Source of the DNA: Verrucomicrobiales bacterium
GTDB lineage: Bacteria > Verrucomicrobiota > Verrucomicrobiia > Limisphaerales > UBA9464
Reading direction: 5' to 3'
Assembly: GCA_027483345.1 (NCBI GenBank)
Contig: JAIXUV010000276.1
Coordinates: 1 to 48,122 of the forward strand
Length of the DNA: 48,122 nt
Shown: positions 25,165 through 31,847 of the stretch, piece after piece
Numbering within the stretch: the stretch's first letter is position 1
Layout: every line of letters starts with the position of its first letter
Made by a program: the position numbers and the translations under genes
The notes under the pieces: model-generated
Databases searched by the model: none
The model's input: the letters and a program-made list of their open reading frames with translations, nothing else
Told to the model about the DNA's origin: nothing

Positions 25165-25401
25165 CTATGACTGCAAACCGATGACTTCGGAAGGCCGACC
25201 GGCCATGGCGACCGAATCCGACGCTGGTCCCCCGAGTACTCCCGGGGCCGCCAGATGCATCGCCACCGCCAGCAGCACGCTGGCTCCGACGACCGCGTAG
25301 ACCGCGAATTCAATCCGCTCGGACTTCCGCTCGCGGACCAAGGCCTCCGCCAAGGGACCACGACGATTCAGCAACGGCATCCGATTCATTCTCACTCTCA
25401 T
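25165..25401 (-). CDS. Small single-span membrane protein, unknown function
   Basis: I do not recognise this 78-residue protein. It has a basic N-terminus (MRVRMNRMPLLNRRG) and a charged segment (LVRERKSERIEF). One predicted membrane helix lies at about residues 33-49 (VYAVVGASVLLAVAMHL), followed by a short Gly/Ser-rich tail. It is taken as real because the ATG at 25401 has an unusually strong GGGAGGC ribosome-binding site 4 nt upstream, when most genes in this window have none, and because a hairpin terminator follows the stop. It lies downstream of the prepilin-like gene in the same orientation, 139 nt away. The orientation of basic residues suggests an N-in topology. Confidence 0.65.
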   Translation of the reverse strand: MRVRMNRMPLLNRRGPLAEALVRERKSERIEFAVYAVVGASVLLAVAMHLAAPGVLGGPASDSVAMAGRPSEVIGLQS

Positions 25402-25405
25402 AGAC

Positions 25406-25412
25406 GCCTCCC
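25406..25412 (-). promoter_or_regulatory. Strong Shine-Dalgarno site GGGAGGC for the small membrane protein
   Basis: GGGAGGC ends 4 nt before the ATG at 25401 on the minus strand. It decides the start among three in-frame ATGs of this gene. Confidence 0.7.
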
Positions 25413-25494
25413 ATCACCCGATGGATCGCGAAAAGTTTCACCCACTCCGAGTCCGCCGGAGGCGGGATGTTCAAACTTCCCGCGGGGATCCGGG

Positions 25495-25527
25495 AGGACG
25501 ACACGGAAGGACACGGACACACAGGGC
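25495..25527. repeat. Degenerate GGACAC/ACACGGA repeat
   Basis: GACACGGA, GGACACGG and GACACACA follow one another with a period near 8. The stretch lies between the prepilin-like gene and the small membrane protein gene. Confidence 0.45.
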
Positions 25528-25540
25528 CATCCGCGACGCT

Positions 25541-26287
25541 TCAACGCGTCCTCGGATCCCGCAGGTGTTCCACATGCCCGTCGAGCATCAGGCGGTTGCG
25601 TCCGCCGACATGCGACGACATCCCACGGAGTTCCGACGGCACCGACGGAATCGTGGAGGGGAAGTAGGGATCGACCGCCAGCTCCACCGAGGAAGCTCCG
25701 TCCGGCCTTCCGGCGACCGGATTGTCCGCCCGGCGCAACGCCTCCACCGCGCCCTCCACGGAGCGGCCCCAGAAGTTGTCGTCGGGCACCGGGTCCTCGA
25801 ACCGGTCGAACCGCCACATCCAGTGGTGGGTCCGGGCTTCGCCCCCGTCGACGCCTTCGCGGACCGCGGTCTGGACCACGGCATCCACGCGCGCCAACGG
25901 CCCCGATTCCACGGCCGGGCATCGGAAGGCCCGGGCCTCGTCCAGATGCCCGCGCAACACCACCCAGGCCCAGCCCGACCGCGGATCGCTGGAGGAAGGC
26001 CATCCGCTCCAAGGACGGTAGCCGCCCGGCTGGTTCGTCTTGAGGTCGCGACGGTCCGGAAAGCGACCGGAGCCATCGCCGAGATAGAGCGCCCAGGCGA
26101 GTCCCTGCTGTCTCAGGTTGGAGAGGCAACGCGACTTGCCCGCTGCGCCCTTCGCACGGGCCAAGGTCGGGAGAAGCAACGAGGCCAGCACGGCGACGAT
26201 CGCGACGACGACCAGCAACTCGACGAGGGTGAAGGCCCGGACGAGTCGGCGCGTGGCGCGGCTATTCCGGCAGTGCGAAGGCGACAT
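25541..26287 (-). CDS. Prepilin-type N-terminal cleavage/methylation protein with H-X9-DG motif
   Basis: This is a pseudopilin-like exported protein of 248 residues. A basic leader is followed by the class III signal RAFTLVELLVVVAIVAVLAS, normally cut by prepilin peptidase before the Phe. The segment LLPTLARAKGAAGKSRCLSN is typical of Verrucomicrobiota members of this group. The C-terminus has the H-X9-DG motif HVGGRNRLMLDG. Such proteins are numerous in Verrucomicrobiota and Planctomycetota, and the role of most is unknown; general secretion or surface-pilus roles are assumed from the leader. The start overlaps the end of the upstream PQQ dehydrogenase gene by 26 nt in another frame, so translation is probably coupled. 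A later in-frame start is possible. Confidence 0.9.
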   Translation of the reverse strand: MSPSHCRNSRATRRLVRAFTLVELLVVVAIVAVLASLLLPTLARAKGAAGKSRCLSNLRQQGLAWALYLGDGSGRFPDRRDLKTNQPGGYRPWSGWPSSSDPRSGWAWVVLRGHLDEARAFRCPAVESGPLARVDAVVQTAVREGVDGGEARTHHWMWRFDRFEDPVPDDNFWGRSVEGAVEALRRADNPVAGRPDGASSVELAVDPYFPSTIPSVPSELRGMSSHVGGRNRLMLDGHVEHLRDPRTR

Positions 26288-28430
26288 AGGCGTCCCCGCT
26301 CTTCCGGCCGATCTTCCCGCCGCCGCAGGCGATCACGACGAACTGGCGTCCGCGAACCGAATAGGTCGCCGGCGTGGCGAATCCCGCCGCGGGCAACGGC
26401 GCCTTCCAGAGCTCCCGTCCGGTACGCCGGTCGAACGCCCGGATGTGCTCGTCCCGGCTCGCCGCGATGAACACCAGGCCGCCCGCCGTCACCACCGGGC
26501 CGCCGTAGTTCTCGGTGCCGGTCTTCGGCACGCCCCGCGCCGTCAGCTCCGGGTACTCGCCCAACGGCACACGCCAGCGGTACTCGCCGGTGTTCAGGTC
26601 GATCGCATTCAACGTGCCCCACGGCGGCTTCACCGCCGGATAGCCGTTCGTGTCCAACCAGCGGTTGTAGCCGGTGTGCGTGAACGGGATCCGGCCCAGC
26701 ACGTCCTCGCCTCCCAATTCCCCGCGGGACCCAGCCGGCGCAACGCCCGACGACGCCGGCGCCATGCCGAAGAGATGGTCCACCACCGAACCCCGCTGGG
26801 CCTCGGTCAGGAAGTCGAACGAAGGCATCACGCCCTTGCCGGTCTTCAGCAACGAGAGGATCTCCTCACGGGTACGCCGGGCGCCCACCCCGACCAGCGA
26901 CGGCACGTTCTGCGCGGCGTTCCCGACCCGGTCCACGCCATGGCAGGCGGCGCAGACCTGCGTGTAGATCGCAGCCCCGTCGGCCGGGGCACCGGCCTCC
27001 GGACGCTTCGTCTCCACCAACGTCAGGATCCACGGCATCTCGTTCGCGTTGACGTAGAGGATGCCGTCCGGATCGGCCGCGGCACCGCCCCATTCCGCGC
27101 CGCCGTCGAACCCGGGGAACACCACCGTCCCTTCCCGGCTCGGCGGCAGGTACGGCACGTGCGGACGGATCCGGACGAATTTCTCCATCACCGTCCTGTG
27201 CGACTCCGGCGAGATGTCCGTGATCTGCGTCGCGTCGAACACCTGTCGCGCGAAGGGTTCCGGCTTCTCCGGAACCGGCTGCGTCGGCCAGGCGGATTCC
27301 CCCGGGATGTCCGACGACGGCACCGGCACCTCGCGGATCGGGAACACGGGCTCGCCCGTGGCCCTGTCGAAGACGAACACGTGGCCCGACTTGGTCACCT
27401 GCGCCACCGCATCGATGCGGCGGCCGTCGCGACGGACCGTGATCAGGTTCGGCGGCGCCGGCAGGTCGCGGTCCCAGAGGTCGTGGTGGACGAGCTGGCG
27501 ATGCCACAGGCGACGTCCCGTGCGGGCGTCGAGGGCGATGAGGCAGTTCGCGAAAAGGTCCTGTCCGATGCGGTTGCCGCCCCAGAAATCGAACGCCGCG
27601 GAACCCGTCGGGCAGAACACGATCCCACGCACCTCGTCCAAGGAGAACCCGGCCCAGACGTTCGCGCCGCCGATGTGCTTCCACGCGTCCGGCGGCCACG
27701 TGTCGTACCCCTCCTCGCCGGGTTGCGGGATGGTGTTGAAGCGCCAAACCAGCTTCCCAGTGCGGACGTCGTAGGCGCGGATGTGGCCCGGTGCCGCGGG
27801 TGCCGGCCCTTCGCCGAGGCGCATCCCGAGGATCAGCAGGTCACCGAAGACCACGCCCGGTGTCGTGCACTGGAGCGCAAGCGACTTCACGTCGCGACCC
27901 AGGCCGTCCTTCAGGTCCACGACGCCGTCCTTGCCGAAGGACGGAACCGGCTTCCCTGTCACCGGATCCAACGCATGGAGGAAGTGGTCGTTGGCGTAGA
28001 ACAGCCGCCGCTCGGAGTCCGAGGCCCAATGGCTGAGTCCGCGGTTCACGCCGGCCTTGCTGAAGCCGGATGCAGCCGGATCGAACCGCCAACGCTCCCG
28101 GCCGGTGTCGGCGTCCAGCGCGAAGACCGCGAGGTCGGGCGTGGTGCCGAAAAGGACTCCTCCGACCACCAGCGGGTTGCACTGGATCTGCGAGCGGTTC
28201 GACGGATCCGCACCGCCCGCGCGATAGGTCCAGGCCACCTTGAGCCCCGAGACGTTGCGCGGCGTGATCTGGCGCAACGTCGAATGGTGGCTCACGCCCT
28301 TGTCCCCAAGATACGAGGGCCAATCCGCGTCCGGCCGCGCCGCGTGGACGACGACGCCGGCGGACAGGCCGAGGGCGAGACCCCAGCCGGCGAAGAGGCG
28401 CGAGGGACGCCTGGAGATGCGGGACGACAT
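26262..28430 (-). CDS. PQQ-dependent dehydrogenase with cytochrome c domain embedded in the propeller
   Basis: This periplasmic quinoprotein of 722 residues probably oxidises an alcohol, sugar or aldose. A signal peptide (LFAGWGLALGLSAGVVVHA) follows the ATG at 28430. The beta-propeller resembles glucose dehydrogenase-type PQQ enzymes: DWPSYLGDKG, LDADTGRERWRFDP, and LWHRQLVHHDLWDRDLPAPP. A cytochrome c domain with CAACH (Cys493, Cys496, His497) occupies about residues 485-575. The propeller then resumes (GTLNAIDLNTGEYRWRVPLG, AFDRRTGRELWKAPLP). Electrons would pass from PQQ to this haem and on to the respiratory chain. The longer frame to 28580 runs into a repeat element and is not used. PQQ biosynthesis genes are not in the window, and the substrate is unknown. 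Confidence 0.9.
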   Translation of the reverse strand: MSSRISRRPSRLFAGWGLALGLSAGVVVHAARPDADWPSYLGDKGVSHHSTLRQITPRNVSGLKVAWTYRAGGADPSNRSQIQCNPLVVGGVLFGTTPDLAVFALDADTGRERWRFDPAASGFSKAGVNRGLSHWASDSERRLFYANDHFLHALDPVTGKPVPSFGKDGVVDLKDGLGRDVKSLALQCTTPGVVFGDLLILGMRLGEGPAPAAPGHIRAYDVRTGKLVWRFNTIPQPGEEGYDTWPPDAWKHIGGANVWAGFSLDEVRGIVFCPTGSAAFDFWGGNRIGQDLFANCLIALDARTGRRLWHRQLVHHDLWDRDLPAPPNLITVRRDGRRIDAVAQVTKSGHVFVFDRATGEPVFPIREVPVPSSDIPGESAWPTQPVPEKPEPFARQVFDATQITDISPESHRTVMEKFVRIRPHVPYLPPSREGTVVFPGFDGGAEWGGAAADPDGILYVNANEMPWILTLVETKRPEAGAPADGAAIYTQVCAACHGVDRVGNAAQNVPSLVGVGARRTREEILSLLKTGKGVMPSFDFLTEAQRGSVVDHLFGMAPASSGVAPAGSRGELGGEDVLGRIPFTHTGYNRWLDTNGYPAVKPPWGTLNAIDLNTGEYRWRVPLGEYPELTARGVPKTGTENYGGPVVTAGGLVFIAASRDEHIRAFDRRTGRELWKAPLPAAGFATPATYSVRGRQFVVIACGGGKIGRKSGDAYVAFALPE

Positions 28431-28514
28431 GCCCGGATCGAAGTCGAATTCCCCCCGGAGACTCAATCGAACTCGTATGGAACCGCGACCGGGAACCGGG
28501 AGCCGAGGGGATCT

Positions 28515-28613
28515 GGCACGCGGAGGTACGGAGAGCGCGGAGGGGAACCGGCGGTTTCCCCTGCTCCTCAATTCGAGCATCCGTTCCTCCGCGGCCTCCG
28601 CGCCTCCGCGTGC
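28515..28613. repeat. 99-bp element bounded by GCACGCGGAGG-type inverted arms
   Basis: The left arm GGCACGCGGAGG... and right arm ...CCTCCGCGTGCC are reverse complements over 29 bp with about four mismatches. It is the best-preserved of three such elements and lies between the PQQ dehydrogenase start (28430) and the next gene's stop (28641). Confidence 0.7.
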
Positions 28614-28640
28614 CCCTTCTCCCCGTCCCGCTCCACGCCC

Positions 28641-29900
28641 TCAGCGCTTCCCGACGCAGTAGAGGTGCCGGTCGGTGCGGAGATAGATCCGGCCGTCGGC
28701 CAGGGCCGGCGACGCCTGGACCTTCCCTTCCAGCGGATTCCGCGAAAGCACCCGGAACTGCGGGCCGGCTTCCAGGACCGTCGTCTCCGCGTTGTCGCCG
28801 AAGAAGTAGATCCGTCCCTCCGCGGACACGGGTGAGGCGCTGTGGTTGCCGCCGATCCGTTCCTGCCAGAGCACCTCGCCCGTCTTCGCGTCCAACGCCG
28901 TGGCCATGCCCGCGTCGGTCACCGAATAGATCCGGCCGCCCAGCGCGATCATCGAGGGCACCTTCGGATTTCCGCGCTTCTGCTCCCAGATCCGGCGCGT
29001 GTTGGAGACACCTTCGGCGGACGCCAACGGGAACGCCTGGATCGACTCACGACCGCCCCAACCGCCCGAGGCGAACACCAGGCCGTCCGCGACGATCGGC
29101 GACGGCACCTTGCCTTCGCCGGGGACGCGGTCGGTCCACAGCAGCTTGCCGGTCAGCAGGTCGAAGCCCTGCACCACGTCCCCCGCCTCGGTCACCACCA
29201 CCTTGCGGCCATCCACGGTGGCCAGCGTCGGCGAGCCATGGGAGATGCGCGAAAGACCCCGGCCGGTACGCCAACGTTCCCGTCCGGTCTTCGCGTCCAG
29301 CGCGACCACGTAGGAGCTTTCCCACGGCGTCTGCCATCCCACCTTCTTGTCCGCGCCGTCGCTGCTGCCGTCGCGGGCCATGACCAACAGGCCGTCCACG
29401 AGGATCGGCGAGGAACCCAGGCCGTGCTGGCTGTAGAACTCCATCGCGCGGTTCGTCCACACCGCGCGTCCCTGGAAGTCGAGCGCCACGGCGCTGCCGT
29501 CGCCGAAAACGGCGTACACCCGCTTTCCGTCGGTGCACGGCGACGGCGTCGCGTAGGAGTTGCGGCCCTCCTTGCGGCGCGGCACCTGCTGGAAGACCTC
29601 ACGGTCCCAAAGCACCTTCCCCGACTTCGCGTCGAGTGCGAGCACATGGCACGCCGTGCCGGAGGCGGTCGTCGTGGTCACGAACACCCGCTTGCCCCAC
29701 ACCGCCGGCGTGGACCATCCCTCGCCCGGGATCTCCGTCTTCCAGAGCACGCCGTTCGTGGCGTTCCAGGACACCGGGAAACCACGGTCCTTGGACACGC
29801 CCTGGTGGTCGGGTCCGCGGAACTCGGGCCAGTTGGCGGCTTCCGCGGCGAGGGCGCCGACCAGGCCAAGGACGGAAAGGAGGCGAAGCGACGGGTGCAT
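28641..29900 (-). CDS. Exported PQQ-like beta-propeller repeat protein
   Basis: The 419-residue product has a signal peptide (LRLLSVLGLVGALAAEA) followed by NWPEFRGPDHQGVSKDRGFP, the standard opening of Planctomycetota/Verrucomicrobiota PQQ-like propeller proteins. Blades recur as VLALDAKSGKVLWDREVF, VVALDAKTGRERWRTGRG, GFDLLTGKLLWTDRVPGEGK and ALDAKTGEVLWQERIGG. Unlike the neighbouring dehydrogenase there is no haem motif, so it may bind a quinone, act as a scaffold (BamB-like) or be non-catalytic. The ATG at 29900 starts the signal peptide. It lies between two inverted-arm repeat elements on the minus strand, with the PQQ dehydrogenase gene 210 nt downstream. Confidence 0.87.
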   Translation of the reverse strand: MHPSLRLLSVLGLVGALAAEAANWPEFRGPDHQGVSKDRGFPVSWNATNGVLWKTEIPGEGWSTPAVWGKRVFVTTTTASGTACHVLALDAKSGKVLWDREVFQQVPRRKEGRNSYATPSPCTDGKRVYAVFGDGSAVALDFQGRAVWTNRAMEFYSQHGLGSSPILVDGLLVMARDGSSDGADKKVGWQTPWESSYVVALDAKTGRERWRTGRGLSRISHGSPTLATVDGRKVVVTEAGDVVQGFDLLTGKLLWTDRVPGEGKVPSPIVADGLVFASGGWGGRESIQAFPLASAEGVSNTRRIWEQKRGNPKVPSMIALGGRIYSVTDAGMATALDAKTGEVLWQERIGGNHSASPVSAEGRIYFFGDNAETTVLEAGPQFRVLSRNPLEGKVQASPALADGRIYLRTDRHLYCVGKR

Positions 29901-29960
29901 GCCCCTTCCATGCCCGAAGCCGGCGACACGCGACAGCCGCAAAAGTGCGGAGCAGATGGG

Positions 29961-30055
29961 TCACGCGGAGACGCGGTGTGCGCGGAGAGGGTGATGCCGC
30001 GACGGACGGTGAACCGCCCCACCTCCCTTCCCTCGAACTCCCCGACTCCGCGTGA
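29961..30055. repeat. 95-bp element bounded by TCACGCGGAG inverted ends
   Basis: The outermost TCACGCGGAG and CTCCGCGTGA are perfect reverse complements; pairing decays inward. It lies between the MbnP-MbnH-like gene stop (30073) and the propeller gene start (29900) and is the most degenerate of the three related elements. Confidence 0.55.
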
Positions 30056-30072
30056 CAATGCCGGCCCGCGCG

Positions 30073-31839
30073 CTACTGCGGGTCGCTCAGCGTCCGCAGG
30101 AACGCGACGAGGGCCTGCTGGTCCGCCAAGTCGAGTCCCACGCCGCCGTCCGGGTGCTTGGCGAGGTTCGGGTCGAGGTTCGATGCGCGCTTCACGCCGC
30201 TGCAGTAGTGCGCCACCGCTTCTTCGAGTGTCGCGAACCGCCCGTCGTGCATGTACGGCGCCGTCTTCGCCACGTTCCGCAGCGACGGCGTCCGGAACCG
30301 CCCACGGTCGGCCCCGTTTCCCGTCACCCCTGCGCGTCCCTCGTCGCTCCCCTTCCCTTCCGCATCGAGCCCGTTGTTGTGGAAGGCCGAGTCGGTGAAC
30401 AGCGGCCCGCCGTGGCAGTGGAAGCAATCCGCGCCGTATTGTCCGCGGCGCGGATCGTGTTCGGTGAAGAAGAGCTCGAATCCCCGCTGCTCCAATGCGG
30501 TGAAGCCGTCGGCGCCCCGAGCCACTCGGTCGAACTTCGAGTCGCCGGAAACCTGCACCAACAGGAACTGCTCCAACGCCCGGGCCAAACGGTCCACCGT
30601 CACTCCACCCGGACCGAACGCGGCCCCGAAGGACGTCCCGTATCCGGCCTCGGTCAGCTTGCGCACGACGTTGGTCGGCGTCTCGTGCATCTCCACCGGA
30701 TTCCCGAGCGGCATCAGGACCTGCTCACGGAGGGACTTCGCCCGGCCGTCCCAGAAGTACGGACCCTGCCATGCGAGGTTCGCGAGCGGCATCGCGTTGC
30801 GGTCGCCCTCGACGCCTTCCGCCCCGCGGCTGAACCGACGTCCGGCATCCACGAACGCGGCCGCACCATCATGACAGGACGCACAGCTCTGGCTTCCGTT
30901 GACCGAGAGCAGCGGTTCCTGGAACAGCCGATGTCCCAGCTCCACCCCTTCCACGGTCAGCGGATTGTCCCGCGGCAACGCGGGGATCGTGAAGCCGGCA
31001 GGCACCTGGAACCGCCACGGGGTGGTTCCGGAGCCCGATGACGCCGCGGCTTTCGAAGCGGTGACGGGAAGCGCAGCCGGAAGCGACGCCACCTGCGGCA
31101 TCTCGACCCGGAAGGCCCGCGCCACGGCGGCGGCGAGGTCGGCGGCGAGGCGGTCCCCGTTGCGCGAATGGCTCGAGGATCCGAGCCGGGCCGCAGGAAC
31201 CTCGAGGAGCATCCGTCCAACATCCAATACCCACACGCTGGCATCGCCCGGTCTGCGGCTGAGCGGCAGTTCCACCGGCATCTCCAGGGCGGCACCGGCC
31301 AAATGGTAGGAGAACCCGCCCTCGACGCCGGCCCCGTCTCGGCCGTTGCCCTCGAGGGCGAGGAAGACGAAGCCGCCAAGCCATCCCCAATGGAGACCGT
31401 TCACCAGCGGATTGAGGGGATCGTCGGGGGCCAACGCATCCACGGCGATGCGGTCCAGTTCCGGGCGGAGTCCGACCCGGAACCGGACCGCGCGGACCTT
31501 CTCCACGGGGAGGTCCTTCAGGACGAAGGCCTCGCGGCCCCGGCCGATGCCGATGTAGGCGGCGCGGGTTCCCGAAGGCCGCTCCGAGCCGTCCTGCAGC
31601 ACGAACCGGAAGTCCGACAGCAGGAAGTCCAACCGCCCCACCGTGATGCGTTCTCCGACGGCGTTGGTGAGGACGGTGTCGTCGAGCTTCAGCGGAGCAT
31701 TCCCAGACACCGCCTGGACACGGACCGCCAGTTCCTCCGCCTGCACGAGGGGCGCGACGCCACCCGCGAGCGCGAGGAGCAGCCCGGTCCAGGAAAGATC
31801 CCGGAGGTGTCGGACGATGGATTGGAAGATCCCGGGCAT
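30073..31839 (-). CDS. Fused MbnP-like copper protein and MbnH/MauG-like di-haem peroxidase
   Basis: A 588-residue exported protein joins two partners that are normally separate. After a signal peptide (about residues 1-34), residues 35-200 match the MbnP copper-binding family: LDFLLSDFRFVLQDG, PLNPLVNGLHWGWLGGFVFL and GFSYHLAGAALEMPVELP. A linker of about 60 residues follows. From about 270 the protein is a di-haem cytochrome c peroxidase of the MauG/MbnH family, with haem motifs CASCH (319-323) and CFHCH (472-476), the AMPLANLAWQGPYFWDGR segment and RTPSLRNVAKTAPYMHDGRF. In studied methanobactin systems, MbnH oxidises a Trp of MbnP to kynurenine; here Trp residues lie in LHWGWLGG. It follows the YHYH gene after 8 nt. 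Copper handling is inferred, not shown. Confidence 0.85.
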   Translation of the reverse strand: MPGIFQSIVRHLRDLSWTGLLLALAGGVAPLVQAEELAVRVQAVSGNAPLKLDDTVLTNAVGERITVGRLDFLLSDFRFVLQDGSERPSGTRAAYIGIGRGREAFVLKDLPVEKVRAVRFRVGLRPELDRIAVDALAPDDPLNPLVNGLHWGWLGGFVFLALEGNGRDGAGVEGGFSYHLAGAALEMPVELPLSRRPGDASVWVLDVGRMLLEVPAARLGSSSHSRNGDRLAADLAAAVARAFRVEMPQVASLPAALPVTASKAAASSGSGTTPWRFQVPAGFTIPALPRDNPLTVEGVELGHRLFQEPLLSVNGSQSCASCHDGAAAFVDAGRRFSRGAEGVEGDRNAMPLANLAWQGPYFWDGRAKSLREQVLMPLGNPVEMHETPTNVVRKLTEAGYGTSFGAAFGPGGVTVDRLARALEQFLLVQVSGDSKFDRVARGADGFTALEQRGFELFFTEHDPRRGQYGADCFHCHGGPLFTDSAFHNNGLDAEGKGSDEGRAGVTGNGADRGRFRTPSLRNVAKTAPYMHDGRFATLEEAVAHYCSGVKRASNLDPNLAKHPDGGVGLDLADQQALVAFLRTLSDPQ

Positions 31840-31847
31840 TGGAGGGA

